A stretch of DNA of 64,000 nucleotides, taken from positions 1-64,000 of the forward strand of contig NZ_JAHWGT010000018.1 in NCBI RefSeq assembly GCF_020873895.1, given 5' to 3'. Below are positions 46,215-54,743 of this stretch, in pieces (the first letter of the stretch is position 1; each line of letters starts with the position of its first letter). Made by a program: the position numbers and the translations under genes. Below the pieces are notes generated by a model. The model worked only from the letters and a program-made list of their open reading frames with translations, did not search any database and had not been told where the DNA came from. This stretch comes from Streptomyces sp. DH12 (lineage in GTDB: Bacteria; Actinomycetota; Actinomycetes; Streptomycetales; Streptomycetaceae).

Positions 46215-46393
46215 CCGCCGACCCGGCCGGCCACGGCACCCGCCCCGCCCGACGGCCCCACCCGCCGCACCCGGTGCCACCCGCTCCGACCGCACCCGCC
46301 CGGGGCGCGTCGAGTAGCGCTCGAAACCGTGGCGTGCGTCACTTCGCCCCCGTGGCGCCCCGATGGGCGCCGCCGCGCTCATAGGCTGACGGT

Positions 46394-47332
46394 ATGTGGG
46401 TCTCCCTCGCGTTGCTCGCGCTCGGCGTCCTGGTCGCCGTCGTGGCCCCGCGCCTGCTCGCGCGGGCCGACTGGCCCGAGCGGGAGCCGATCGTGGCCCT
46501 GTGGGTGTGGCAGTGCGCGGTGGCGGCGGTGCTGCTGAGCTTCGCGCTGTCGATGACGTTCAGCGCGGCCGCCGCGTGGCAGGCGGTACGGGGCCACGTG
46601 TTCGCAACGGCGCCGGCCGCGGTGGTGGAGGCGTACGCGCTGGGGGCGCTCGGCCCCTGGTCGGGGACGCTCGCGGTGCTCCTGGCGTGTGGCGGGCTGT
46701 GGACCGGGGCGATGCTGACCCGCGAGGTGCGCGGCGCGCGGGCCCGCCGGCGGCGGCAGCGCGCGGAGCTCCTGGTGCGGGCCCCGCTGCTGCCCGGCGA
46801 GGAGAGGGGCACGGGGCCGCTGGTCCTGCTGGAAGGCGACCGGCCGGGCGCCTGGTGGCTGCCGGGGACGCGACCCCAACTGCTGATCACGACGGCCGCG
46901 TTGCGGCGCCTGAAGGGCCGCCAGCTGGACGCGGTGCTCGCCCACGAGCAGGGCCACGCCCGCGCCCGCCACGACTGGCTGCTGCACTGCGCCGCCGCGC
47001 TGGCCGAGGGGTTCCCGCGCGTCCCGGTCTTCGCGGCCTTCCGGGCGGAGATGCACCGGCTGGTGGAGCTGGCCGCCGACGACTCGGCGTCGAAGCGGTT
47101 CGGCCGGCTGACGATCGCGCTGGCCCTGGTCGGGCTCAACGAGGACCGGGGAGTCTTCGGGCCCTGCCCGACGCCCCACCACACGCACGTGCCGCAGCGG
47201 GTGAACCGGCTGCTGACCGCCGCGCCGCGGCTCACCCCGGGGCGCCGGCTGCGGCTCACGGCGGCGGCCGCGCTGGTACCGGCGGTACCCCTGCTGGTGG
47301 CGCTCGCGCCGGGGTTGAGCGCGCTCACCTGA
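46394..47332 (+). CDS. M56-family membrane metallopeptidase (BlaR1/MecR1-like, no sensor)
   Basis: This 312-residue protein has N-terminal and C-terminal hydrophobic helices and a cytosol-facing zinc site HEQGH (184-188) within LDAVLAHEQGHARARHDWL, followed by ELAADDSA that gives the third ligand. BlaR1-type peptidases cleave BlaI-type repressors; usually a BlaI gene precedes them, but none is seen here. TAGGCT (46382-46387) lies six bases before the ATG, so the transcript is probably leaderless. It follows DUF5134 by 179 bases. Confidence 0.88.
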   Translation: MWVSLALLALGVLVAVVAPRLLARADWPEREPIVALWVWQCAVAAVLLSFALSMTFSAAAAWQAVRGHVFATAPAAVVEAYALGALGPWSGTLAVLLACGGLWTGAMLTREVRGARARRRRQRAELLVRAPLLPGEERGTGPLVLLEGDRPGAWWLPGTRPQLLITTAALRRLKGRQLDAVLAHEQGHARARHDWLLHCAAALAEGFPRVPVFAAFRAEMHRLVELAADDSASKRFGRLTIALALVGLNEDRGVFGPCPTPHHTHVPQRVNRLLTAAPRLTPGRRLRLTAAAALVPAVPLLVALAPGLSALT

Positions 47333-47380
47333 TCGGTGCGGGACACGTCTGACCGGTGGTTCGCCGGGCAGGATCGTCCC

Positions 47381-48073
47381 ATGCGACCCCCCACGAACTC
47401 CCCACCGACCGGCCGCCCGCTCCGTACGCCGCTGCTCCACGCCGTCGCGGCGGGCTGCGGGGCGGCGGGCGTGGCGGCGCTGGTGGTGGTGGCGGTCGCG
47501 TGGGAACCCCTGATGGCCCTCGACCGGGCGGTCGCCGAGGGACTGCACGCCGACGCGGTGCGCCGTCCCCTCGGCGTGCGGGTGACGCGCGTCCTGACGG
47601 ACTGGGTGTGGGACCCGTGGACGCTGCGACTCCTGCTCTTCGCGGTGGTGGCCGCGCTGTGGCGGCGCGGTGAGCGGGGCGTCGCCCGCTGGCTGCTGCT
47701 GGCGTGCGGCGCGGCGGCGCTGGTGCAGCAGTCGTTGAAGGCGCTGGTGGACCGGGAGCGGCCGCGGTGGCCGGACCCGGTCGACTCGGCGGAGTTCGCG
47801 GCCTTCCCCTCCGGGCACGCCATGACGGCGGCCCTCGTGTGGGGGCTGCTGTGGTGGGTAGCGGCCCGGACGGCCGGCGCCGTGACGGTGCGGGCGGTGG
47901 TGGTGCTCGGGGCGGTGTCGACGCTCGGCGTCGGCCTGACCCGGATGTACCTGGGCGTGCACTGGTTCTCGGACGTGGTCGGCGGCTGGCTGCTGGGCGG
48001 CTGCCTGGCGGCCGTGGCGGTGGTCCTGTACGAGCGGCGCGGCCCGACCCTCAGAAGGCTGGAAGCGCCCTGA
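47381..48073 (+). CDS. PAP2-family membrane phosphatase
   Basis: The 230-residue integral membrane protein has the three PAP2 motifs: KALVDRERPRW (Lys120), FPSGHAMTA (His146) and TRMYLGVHWFSDVVGG (catalytic His194), within about six hydrophobic helices. It likely removes phosphate from undecaprenyl pyrophosphate or lipid phosphates at the outer membrane face. CAGGAT (47369-47374) lies six bases before the ATG, and no Shine-Dalgarno is seen. It follows the M56 gene closely. A hairpin terminator follows its stop. Confidence 0.9.
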   Translation: MRPPTNSPPTGRPLRTPLLHAVAAGCGAAGVAALVVVAVAWEPLMALDRAVAEGLHADAVRRPLGVRVTRVLTDWVWDPWTLRLLLFAVVAALWRRGERGVARWLLLACGAAALVQQSLKALVDRERPRWPDPVDSAEFAAFPSGHAMTAALVWGLLWWVAARTAGAVTVRAVVVLGAVSTLGVGLTRMYLGVHWFSDVVGGWLLGGCLAAVAVVLYERRGPTLRRLEAP

Positions 48074-48078
48074 CGGCC

Positions 48079-48103
48079 GCCCGCGGCCGGGCACGCCGCG
48101 GGC
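48079..48103 (+). terminator. Hairpin after the PAP2 phosphatase gene
   Basis: GCCCGCGG and CCGCGGGC form a perfect 8-bp stem with a nine-base loop five bases after the stop codon. A modest terminator candidate. Confidence 0.45.
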
Positions 48104-48281
48104 GTCCGGTCCGGCGGGCGCGGAGGCGCCCCGGCCCCGACCGTACGGACGGCGCGCCCGGCCCCGGGCGCCGCGGACGCGTGCCGACACGGACCGGGCG
48201 ATCCCCCGCGTCGCCCGGTCCGCATGACACATCCCCCGGCCGACGACGCGCTGTGTGTCGGCGAGGACGCTCTGAGTATAT

Positions 48282-48294
48282 TGGCTCGGAGCCA
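48282..48294. promoter_or_regulatory. Operator-like palindrome over the TetR promoter
   Basis: TGGCTC-G-GAGCCA is a perfect 6-bp inverted repeat with a one-base centre. It directly follows TATATT (48277-48282), the likely -10 of the TetR gene 20 bases downstream. The placement fits autorepression. Confidence 0.55.
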
Positions 48295-48313
48295 GTCAAC
48301 GCAGGAGTCAAGC

Positions 48314-48919
48314 ATGTCCCCGCGGAGCGCATCGGTCAACGAAGAACTCAGGCGGCGGTCCAGGGAACGGCTCCTGCAGGCGACGGTCGAACTCGTGGCC
48401 GAGCGCGGATACGAGGCGACGACGCTCGCGGACATCGCCGACCGGGCCGGTTCGGCGCGTGGCCTGGTGTCGTACTACTTCCCCGGCAAGCGCCACCTCC
48501 TCCAGTCGGCGGTGCACCGGCTGATGCACCGCACCCTGGCGGCGGCCCTGGAGCGCGAACCGGCCACCGAGGACGGCCGTGAGCGGCTCGCGCGGGCCAT
48601 CGACGCCGTCCTCGGCCTCGCGGTGGAGCAGCCGCTGCTGATGCGCACCCACATGGCGGGGATCCTCCAGGCCGAGGGGTTCGTGCGCTGCCCGGAGCAG
48701 CAGCGGCTGGCGGCCCTGCTGCGGGACACCGTGCGGCGGTACGGCTCACGGGACGTGGACGCCGACTACCCGCTGCTGCGGGCCCTGCTGATGGGCGCGG
48801 TCTTCGCCGTCCTCCTCCCGGGCGCCCCGATGCCGCTCGCGCGGCTGCGCGCGGAGCTGTTCCAGCGGTACGGACTGGACTGGGAACTCGGCGCGCCACC
48901 GGCGGGCGGGCGGCCCTAG
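48314..48919 (+). CDS. TetR-family transcriptional regulator
   Basis: The 201-residue regulator has a canonical TetR HTH (about 13-60: RERLLQATVELVAERGYEATTLADIADRAGSARGLVSYYFPGKRHLLQSAV) shown here in parts, and a helical ligand domain with GLAVEQPLLMRTHMAGIL. AGGAG lies eight bases before the ATG. No divergent target gene is present; the preceding and following genes run in the same direction. Its TAG stop is part of the CTAG that begins a miniature inverted-repeat element. Confidence 0.88.
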   Translation: MSPRSASVNEELRRRSRERLLQATVELVAERGYEATTLADIADRAGSARGLVSYYFPGKRHLLQSAVHRLMHRTLAAALEREPATEDGRERLARAIDAVLGLAVEQPLLMRTHMAGILQAEGFVRCPEQQRLAALLRDTVRRYGSRDVDADYPLLRALLMGAVFAVLLPGAPMPLARLRAELFQRYGLDWELGAPPAGGRP

Positions 48920-49095
48920 GTCCTGTCCGGAAAGGAGCGCCGTCTGCCCGGAGGGCAGGGGCCGCGGCGTCCGGTGCGTGCGATCGCGAGGCGCCGGGGT
49001 GCCCTCGTGGCGGAGCCACTCGGGCACCCCGGCAACGCGGCGAGCGTGCGTGCCGGGCGCCGCGACCCAGGCGGGACTTTCCGGACAGGACCTAG
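48916..49095. mobile_element. CTAG-bounded miniature inverted-repeat element 2
   Basis: The 180-bp element has perfect 19-bp terminal inverted repeats, CTAGGTCCTGTCCGGAAAG at the left and its complement at the right (49077-49095). Internal stem-loops occur, including CTGCCC-GGA-GGGCAG and a GTGGC-GGA-GCCAC hairpin nested in GCCGGGGTGCCC arms. It encodes nothing. The internal sequence shares blocks with the element at 59222 (for example CTCGCCGCGTTG-like and CACCGGACGCCGC on the minus strand). The terminal CTAG copies fit target-site duplication by an IS5-type transposase (YTAR target). The left CTAG is the stop codon of the TetR gene. Confidence 0.85.
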
Positions 49096-49114
49096 GGGGT
49101 GTCCCGCCGACCGG
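49092..49114. repeat. Solitary second-type element terminus
   Basis: CTAGGGGGTGTCCCGCCGACC directly follows element 2 and matches the termini of the element at 59222. No partner end is visible before the next gene, so this looks like the relic of a second insertion at the same CTAG. Confidence 0.55.
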
Positions 49115-49193
49115 CCTCCGGCCACTGGGCCCCGGGCCTCCCCCGGTGGGATGCTGGAGGTCTCCGGTCGGGGGCGGCGGGAAGGAGCCGGGC

Positions 49194-50546
49194 GTGCTGC
49201 GTGTCGCCGTGGTCGGTTCGGGTCCCAGCGGGGTGTACACCGCCCAGTCGCTGGTCGACCAGACGCTGGTGCCGGGCGTCCGCGTGCACGTGCTGGACCG
49301 GCTGCCCTGCCCGTACGGCCTGGTGCGCTACGGCGTCGCCCCGGACCACGAGAAGATCAAGTCCCTCCAGGGCAGCCTGCGCGCGGTGCTGGAGCACGAG
49401 CGGATCGGGTTCCTCGGCAACGTCCCCGTCGGGCCGGGCGGCGTCGCCCCGGCCCGGCTGCTGGAGCTGTACCACGCCGTCGTGTACTGCGTGGGCGCGG
49501 CGCGGGACCGGCGGCTCGGGATACCCGGCGAGGACCTGGCCGGCAGCTGCTCGGCCACCGACTTCGTCTCCTGGTACAGCGCCCACCCGGACGCCGCCGC
49601 GTTCGCGTTCCCGTTGGAGGGGCCCTCGGCGGTGGTGGTCGGCGTCGGCAACGTCGCCGTCGACGTGGCGCGGATCCTGGCCCGCGGATCGGACGAGCTG
49701 CGTCCCACCGACGTGCCGCGGGGCGTCCTGGACGCGCTGTCGGGGAGCGGGGTGCGCGAGGTGCACGTGGTGGGGCGGCGCGGCCCGTCGCAGGCCCGGT
49801 TCACCACGAAGGAGCTGCGGGAGCTGGGGGCGCTGCCCTCGGCTCGGGTCGCCGTGGACCCCGCTGACCTGGCGCTCGACCCGGCGTACGCGGACCCGTC
49901 CGGGCTGCCGGCGGTGAACCGGCGCAACGTCGAGGTCGTCCGCGCGTGGGCGGCGGCGCGACCGGACCCGCCCGGCGCGGTCCGCACCGTGCGGCTGCGG
50001 TTCTTCCTGCGCCCGGTGGAGGTGCTCGGCGGCGCCGGCCGGGTCACCGCGGTCCGCTTCGAACGGACGGTGCCGGACGGGGCGGGCGGCGTGCGGGGCA
50101 CGGGGGTGTACGAGGACATCGCGGCGGGGCTGGTGCTCCGCGCGGTCGGCTACCGGGGCGCGCCGCCCGAGGGGCTGCCGTTCGACCCGGCACGCGGCAC
50201 GGTCCCGCACGCGGCCGGCCGGGTCCTGCGCGACGGGGTGCCGTCCCCCGGCGAGTACGTGGCCGGGTGGATCAAGCGCGGACCGAGCGGGGTGATCGGG
50301 ACGAACCGGCCGTGCGCCAAGGAGACGGCCGCGTCGCTGCTGGCGGACGCCCCGCTGCTGGCACGGCGGTCGGTGGCCGGCGATCCGGTCGGCGCGCTGC
50401 GGGCGTGGGGGCTCCGGCCGGTCGAGTGGCCGGGCTGGCTGTCCATCGAGGAGGCCGAGACGGCGCTGGGCCGCGCCCTCGGCCGGGGCCCGGTGAAGAT
50501 CCCGGACTGGCCGGGGCTGCTCGCCGCCGCGGCCGCGGACCGCTGA
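49194..50546 (+). CDS. FprA-like ferredoxin/adrenodoxin-NADP reductase
   Basis: The 450-residue flavoprotein matches mitochondrial adrenodoxin reductase and mycobacterial FprA in length and motifs: [11 protein letters not shown] (FAD), [23 protein letters not shown] in parts, [16 protein letters not shown] (NADP) and the C-terminal [22 protein letters not shown]. It passes electrons from NADPH to a ferredoxin, feeding P450s or other oxygenases. AAGGAG precedes the GTG start. No ferredoxin or P450 gene is adjacent. Confidence 0.93.
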   Translation: MLRVAVVGSGPSGVYTAQSLVDQTLVPGVRVHVLDRLPCPYGLVRYGVAPDHEKIKSLQGSLRAVLEHERIGFLGNVPVGPGGVAPARLLELYHAVVYCVGAARDRRLGIPGEDLAGSCSATDFVSWYSAHPDAAAFAFPLEGPSAVVVGVGNVAVDVARILARGSDELRPTDVPRGVLDALSGSGVREVHVVGRRGPSQARFTTKELRELGALPSARVAVDPADLALDPAYADPSGLPAVNRRNVEVVRAWAAARPDPPGAVRTVRLRFFLRPVEVLGGAGRVTAVRFERTVPDGAGGVRGTGVYEDIAAGLVLRAVGYRGAPPEGLPFDPARGTVPHAAGRVLRDGVPSPGEYVAGWIKRGPSGVIGTNRPCAKETAASLLADAPLLARRSVAGDPVGALRAWGLRPVEWPGWLSIEEAETALGRALGRGPVKIPDWPGLLAAAAADR

Positions 50547-50580
50547 GCGGCGGCGCGGCGGCGCGGCGGCGCGGCGGCGC
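50547..50580. repeat. Short GC tandem repeat
   Basis: An 8-bp unit CGGCGCGG is repeated about three and a half times directly after the reductase stop codon. It may form slipped hairpins; no other function is suggested. Confidence 0.6.
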
Positions 50581-50690
50581 CCCGCGTGGGTCGGCGCCGA
50601 CCCGCGCGGCGGCCGCTCCGGCGGCCGTTGTCGGTGGGCGGGTGCACACTGGCCCGTATCCGCGACAACGGCGTCCTGGAGGTGTCGGCC

Positions 50691-51776
50691 ATGACCGACG
50701 TACTGCTGACCGTGGGCACCCGCAAGGGCCTGTTCACCGCCCGCCGCCACGACGGCGCCTGGGAGTTCCAGGGGCCCTTCTTCCCCGCGCAGGCCGTCTA
50801 CGCGATCGGTGTCGACCTGCGCCGCCCGACGCCCCGGCTGCTGGTCGGCGCGGACAGCGCGCACTGGGGGCCGTCCGTCTTCCACTCCGACGACCTGGGC
50901 GCCACCTGGACCGAGCCCGCGCGGCCCGCGGTGCGCTTCCCGCAGGACACGGGGGCGTCCCTGGAGCGGGTCTGGCAGTTGCACCCGGCCGGGCCGGCCG
51001 CGCCCGGCGTGGTGTACGCGGGGACGGAGCCGGCCGCGCTGTTCCGCTCGGAGGACGAGGGCGAGACGTTCGAGCTGGTGCGGCCGTTGTGGGAGCACCC
51101 GACACGGTCGCGGTGGCAGCCCGGCGGCGGCGGGGAGGCCGTGCACACGGTCGTCACCGACCCGCGCGACCCGGACGCCGTGACGGTCGCGGTGTCGGCC
51201 GCCGGGGTGTTCCGCACGGTGGACGGCGGCGGCACCTGGTCCCCCTCGAACACCGGGGTGTCGGCGGTGTTCCTGCCCGACCCGCACCCCGCGTTCGGCC
51301 AGTGCGTGCACAAGATCGCCCAGGACGCGGGCGACCCCGACCGGCTCTACCTCCAGAACCACTGCGGCGTGTACCGCAGCGACGACTCCGGCGTCTCGTG
51401 GACGGACATCGGGGAGGGGCTGCCCTCCGACTTCGGCTTCGCCGCCGTGGCGCACCCCCGCCACGCCGACACCGCGTACGTCTTCCCGATCACCGCGGAC
51501 GTCGACCGCGTGCCGGCCGGCCGCCGGTGCCGCGTCTACCGCACGCGGGACGCGGGCGGCAGCTGGGAGGCCCTGTCGCGCGGTCTGCCGGAGGGCGACC
51601 ATCACGGGACGGTGCTGCGCGACGCGATGTGCGTCGACGGCGCCGACCCGGCGGGCGTCTACTTCGGCAACCGCAACGGCGAGGTGTACGCGAGCGCCGA
51701 CGACGGCGACAGCTGGCGGCTGCTGGCGGCGCACCTCCCGGACGTGCTGTGCGTGCGCGCGGCGGTCGTCGGGTGA
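50691..51776 (+). CDS. BNR/sialidase-like beta-propeller repeat protein
   Basis: The 361-residue protein contains repeated Asp-box motifs of the S/T-x-D-x-G-x-T/S-W/F type ([51 protein letters not shown]), typical of a beta-propeller related to exo-sialidases or photosystem stability factors. The sialidase FRIP motif is absent, so catalysis is doubtful. It starts [18 protein letters not shown] with no signal peptide, so it is cytoplasmic. GGAGGTG precedes the ATG. Confidence 0.85.
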   Translation: MTDVLLTVGTRKGLFTARRHDGAWEFQGPFFPAQAVYAIGVDLRRPTPRLLVGADSAHWGPSVFHSDDLGATWTEPARPAVRFPQDTGASLERVWQLHPAGPAAPGVVYAGTEPAALFRSEDEGETFELVRPLWEHPTRSRWQPGGGGEAVHTVVTDPRDPDAVTVAVSAAGVFRTVDGGGTWSPSNTGVSAVFLPDPHPAFGQCVHKIAQDAGDPDRLYLQNHCGVYRSDDSGVSWTDIGEGLPSDFGFAAVAHPRHADTAYVFPITADVDRVPAGRRCRVYRTRDAGGSWEALSRGLPEGDHHGTVLRDAMCVDGADPAGVYFGNRNGEVYASADDGDSWRLLAAHLPDVLCVRAAVVG

Positions 51777-51811
51777 CGGCGGCGGCGGGTTGCGCCAGTA
51801 GAGTGACGGCC

Positions 51812-52489
51812 GTGGCAGCACGACCGTTGAGAGAGATCGTCGAGCCGGGCTGGGCCGAAGCCCTCGCGCCGGTGGCCGAACGCGTCGCGGCGATGGGGGA
51901 CTTCCTCCGCGCCGAGATCGCCGCGGGACGTACCTACCTACCGGCCGGACCGCACGTCCTGCGCGCGTTCCAGCAGCCGTTCGACGACGTCAGAGTCCTG
52001 ATCGTCGGCCAGGACCCGTACCCCACACCGGGGCACGCGGTGGGGCTGAGCTTCTCGGTGGCCCCGGACGTGCGGCCGCTGCCGGGCAGCCTGGAGAACA
52101 TCTTCCGCGAGCTCCACCACGACCTCGGGGTGCAGCGGCCCTCCAACGGCGATCTGACGCCGTGGACCCGGCAGGGCGTCCTGCTGCTCAACAGGGCGCT
52201 GACGACGGCTCCGCGCAAGCCCGCCGCGCACCGCGGCAAGGGGTGGGAGGAGGTCACCGAGCAGGCCATCAAGGCGCTCGTCGCGCGCGGCAAGCCGCTC
52301 GTGTCGGTCCTGTGGGGCCGCGACGCCCGCAACCTCCGCCCCCTGCTGGGCGACCTCCCTGCGATCGAGTCGGCGCACCCCTCCCCCATGTCGGCGGACC
52401 GCGGCTTCTTCGGCTCGCGCCCCTTCAGCCGGGTGAACGAACTGCTGCTGCGTCAGGGCGCCCAGGCGGTGGACTGGCGCCTGCCGTGA
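51812..52489 (+). CDS. ung: Uracil-DNA glycosylase, family 1
   Basis: This 225-residue enzyme has the water-activating motif GQDPYP (Asp68), [24 protein letters not shown] and the [18 protein letters not shown] loop containing the DNA-minor-groove Leu/His motif. It excises uracil from DNA to start base excision repair. TAGAGT (51799-51804) lies seven bases before the GTG, so the transcript may be leaderless; a GTG at 51803 would add three residues. Its TGA overlaps the start of a BadF-family kinase (GTGA). Confidence 0.95.
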   Translation: MAARPLREIVEPGWAEALAPVAERVAAMGDFLRAEIAAGRTYLPAGPHVLRAFQQPFDDVRVLIVGQDPYPTPGHAVGLSFSVAPDVRPLPGSLENIFRELHHDLGVQRPSNGDLTPWTRQGVLLLNRALTTAPRKPAAHRGKGWEEVTEQAIKALVARGKPLVSVLWGRDARNLRPLLGDLPAIESAHPSPMSADRGFFGSRPFSRVNELLLRQGAQAVDWRLP

Positions 52490-53598
52490 CCCGTCCCCTC
52501 CGGTGGGTGCTGGGCGTCGACTCGGGCGGCTCGGGCCTGCGGATCGCCCTCGGGGCGGTGCGGGACGGGGACGGCGGGGGCGAGCGCCCCGGCGGGCTCC
52601 GCGGCGGCCCGCCGGCGCCGGGCGGCGGGGTGCGGACGGTCGCGGTCCACGAGACCGGCGAGCCGCTGCCCACCGGGCCCGGCGGCATCGACGCCGGCCG
52701 GCTGCTGGAGCGGCTGGTGCCCACCGCCCGACGGCTGCTCGCCGAAGCGGGCGCCGCGGAGACCGGTGCCGCGGGTGACGCCCGGCCCGTACCGGGGCCC
52801 GCCTCCGCCACCGAAGCCGCGGATGGCGGGCCGGTCGCGGTCGCGGTCGGCGCCGCGGGCATGGCGGGGCTCGGCGACCGGCTGCGCGCCGAACTGCCCG
52901 GAGCCCTGCGCGAGGCGCTCGGCGTCCGGCGCCTGGCGCTGGCCTCGGACGCGGTGACGGCCTACGCGGGCGCGCTCGGCCGCGCCCCGGGAACGGTCGT
53001 CGCGGCGGGCACGGGGCTGGTCGCCCTCGGCACGGACCTGGAGCGCTGGCGCCGCGCCGACGGCTGGGGCCACCTGCTGGGCGACTGCGGCAGCGGCGCC
53101 TGGATCGGCCGGGCCGGCCTGGAGGCGGCCCTGCGCGCCCACGACGGGCGGCGCGGCGGTTCGACCGCCCTGCTGGCCCGCGCGGAGGCCGTGTTCGGGC
53201 CGGTGGGCGGGCTGCCGGGCCGACTGTACCCCCGCCCCGACCGGGCGGCCGTGCTGGCGTCGTTCGCCCCGCACGTCGCACGGTGCGCGGCCGAGACCGG
53301 GGACGCCGTCGCCACGGGCGTCATGGCCCTCGCCGCGCGGCACGTCGCGGAGGCCGCGGCCGCCGTCCACCCCCGGGGCGGCGGCGGGGCGGTGGCCCTG
53401 ACGGGGGGTCTGTTCCGCGTGGGCGACCCGCTGCTCGTACCCCTGCGGGCGGAGCTGGCGCGGCACCTGCCGGGCGCCCGTCCGGTGACGGCGGCGGGCG
53501 ACCCGCTCTCCGGCGCGCTCGCCCTCGCCGGTTGGCTCGCCGACGGCCCGCTGCCACTCCCGCGTGAGCCCGGTCTCCTCGACACATACAGCGAGTGA
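52486..53598 (+). CDS. BadF/BadG/BcrA-family ATPase (N-acetylglucosamine kinase-like)
   Basis: The 370-residue protein has an ASKHA fold with phosphate-1 loop [14 protein letters not shown], the adenosine-side motifs [15 protein letters not shown] and [17 protein letters not shown], and [14 protein letters not shown]. Members without the Fe-S cysteines of benzoyl-CoA reductase activators are usually N-acetylglucosamine kinases. A Gly/Pro/Ala-rich insertion lies at about residues 25-110. The GTG overlaps the ung stop (GTGA), so the two are co-translated, an odd pairing of DNA repair and amino-sugar kinase. Confidence 0.85.
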   Translation: MTRPLRWVLGVDSGGSGLRIALGAVRDGDGGGERPGGLRGGPPAPGGGVRTVAVHETGEPLPTGPGGIDAGRLLERLVPTARRLLAEAGAAETGAAGDARPVPGPASATEAADGGPVAVAVGAAGMAGLGDRLRAELPGALREALGVRRLALASDAVTAYAGALGRAPGTVVAAGTGLVALGTDLERWRRADGWGHLLGDCGSGAWIGRAGLEAALRAHDGRRGGSTALLARAEAVFGPVGGLPGRLYPRPDRAAVLASFAPHVARCAAETGDAVATGVMALAARHVAEAAAAVHPRGGGGAVALTGGLFRVGDPLLVPLRAELARHLPGARPVTAAGDPLSGALALAGWLADGPLPLPREPGLLDTYSE

Positions 53599-53686
53599 CC
53601 GGCTTTTCGGACAGATCTCCCCATAGGGAGCGTGAACGCCCCCTCCCCGAACAGCGGGGCGGACAAAACCAGTAGCATGCGGCGCC

Positions 53687-54601
53687 ATGAGCTCCCCCAC
53701 TGGGCCCGCTGGCCTGCCTGTACGAATGCCACGCCCCCGCCAGTCCGGGCGGCACCGTCGCCCCGAACCCCTGGCGGCCCCCGAGGGCGCGCCCGCACTC
53801 GTCCTCGCCGTCCCCGGCGAGCCCTCCCCCGCCGTGCGCGCGCTGGCGGAGGAGCTGGTGAGCATCGCCCGTTCCGAGCTGCCCGGCCTGGAGGCCGCGA
53901 TCGGTTTCCTGGACGGGGACGACACCGAGTACTTCTCGCTGGCGGGCGTCCTGAGGGAGGCCGCGGCCATCCGCGTGGAGCGGTACGAGCTGGCCAGGGC
54001 GGCGGGCCGCGAGGTCGAGGAGCCCGCCGGCCCCGCCGCGGTGGTCGTGCCGCTGATGGTGGGTCCGGACGAGTCCCTGACGGCGCGCATACGGCAGGTG
54101 GTCGCCGACAGCGGTGCCCCCGCCGAGCTGGCGGACGTGCTGGGCCCGCACCCGCTGCTGGCCGAGGCCCTGCACGTGCGGCTCTCCGAGGCGGGTCTGG
54201 CCCGCGCGGACCGGGCGCGGCTCTTCACCGTCGCGACGGCAGCCGACGGCATCGTGCTGGTCACGACCGGCGGCGCCGAGGCGGTGCAGGCGGCCGGCAT
54301 CACAGGCATGCTGCTGGCGGCCCGGCTCGCGGTGCCGGTGATGGCGGCCGCGCTGGACGAGGAGGGTTCGGTGGCGGCGGTCGCCGCGCAGCTGCGCGGC
54401 TCCGGTTCGGCGCAGCTGGCCCTGGCGCCGTACCTGGTGGGCCCCGAGCTGGGGGCGGGGCTGCTGGAGGCGGCCGCCGGTGCGGCGGACTGCCCGGTGG
54501 CCGAGCCGCTGGGCGCGTACCCGGCGGTCGGCAAGCTGGTGCTGTCGCAGTACATGACGCTGCTGGGGATCGTGCCGCAGCAGGCCGGCGCCGCCCGCTG
54601 A
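53687..54601 (+). CDS. CbiX/sirohydrochlorin chelatase-like protein lacking the usual histidine
   Basis: The 304-residue protein has the two-half layout of CbiX chelatases: LVLAVPGEPSPAVRALAEELV and VVVPLMVGPDESLTARI in the first half, VLVTTGGAEAVQAAGI in the second. In true chelatases the first strand ends with His-Gly (metal-binding His); here it reads Val-Pro-Gly and the second half reads Thr-Thr-Gly-Gly, so metal chelation is doubtful. The N-terminal 40 residues are basic (RMPRPRQSGRHRRPEP). TAGCAT lies eight bases before the ATG. A double hairpin follows the stop. Confidence 0.72.
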   Translation: MSSPTGPAGLPVRMPRPRQSGRHRRPEPLAAPEGAPALVLAVPGEPSPAVRALAEELVSIARSELPGLEAAIGFLDGDDTEYFSLAGVLREAAAIRVERYELARAAGREVEEPAGPAAVVVPLMVGPDESLTARIRQVVADSGAPAELADVLGPHPLLAEALHVRLSEAGLARADRARLFTVATAADGIVLVTTGGAEAVQAAGITGMLLAARLAVPVMAAALDEEGSVAAVAAQLRGSGSAQLALAPYLVGPELGAGLLEAAAGAADCPVAEPLGAYPAVGKLVLSQYMTLLGIVPQQAGAAR

Positions 54602-54603
54602 GG

Positions 54604-54629
54604 CCGTCCCGGGCAGCGGCCCGGGACGG
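54604..54629 (+). terminator. Hairpin after the CbiX-like gene
   Basis: CCGTCCCGGG and CCCGGGACGG form a perfect 10-bp stem with a six-base loop directly after the stop codon. Confidence 0.65.
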
Positions 54630-54649
54630 TCGGACGGACCCGTGCGGCG

Positions 54650-54682
54650 AGGGCCCGCACCGCCCCACGCGGTGCGGGCCCT
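54650..54682. terminator. Second hairpin in the convergent gap
   Basis: AGGGCCCGCACCG and its complement form a 13-bp stem with a seven-base loop, 62 bases beyond the lactonase stop on the minus strand. It probably serves the lactonase transcript and backs up the first hairpin. Confidence 0.6.
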
Positions 54683-54743
54683 CCGCGTGCGGTACGGAGC
54701 CGGGCGGGGCGGGCGCGCGGGGCGGTCGGGAGCGACCGCGGGC

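Noticed and set aside
50547-50580. GC octamer repeat considered as an attachment site or origin
   Set aside because: Only a simple microsatellite; no integrase, DnaA boxes or tRNA nearby.
52486-53598. BadF-family protein considered as a benzoyl-CoA reductase activator
   Set aside because: The cysteines that hold the iron-sulfur cluster are not visible and no reductase genes are near; a sugar-kinase role fits better.
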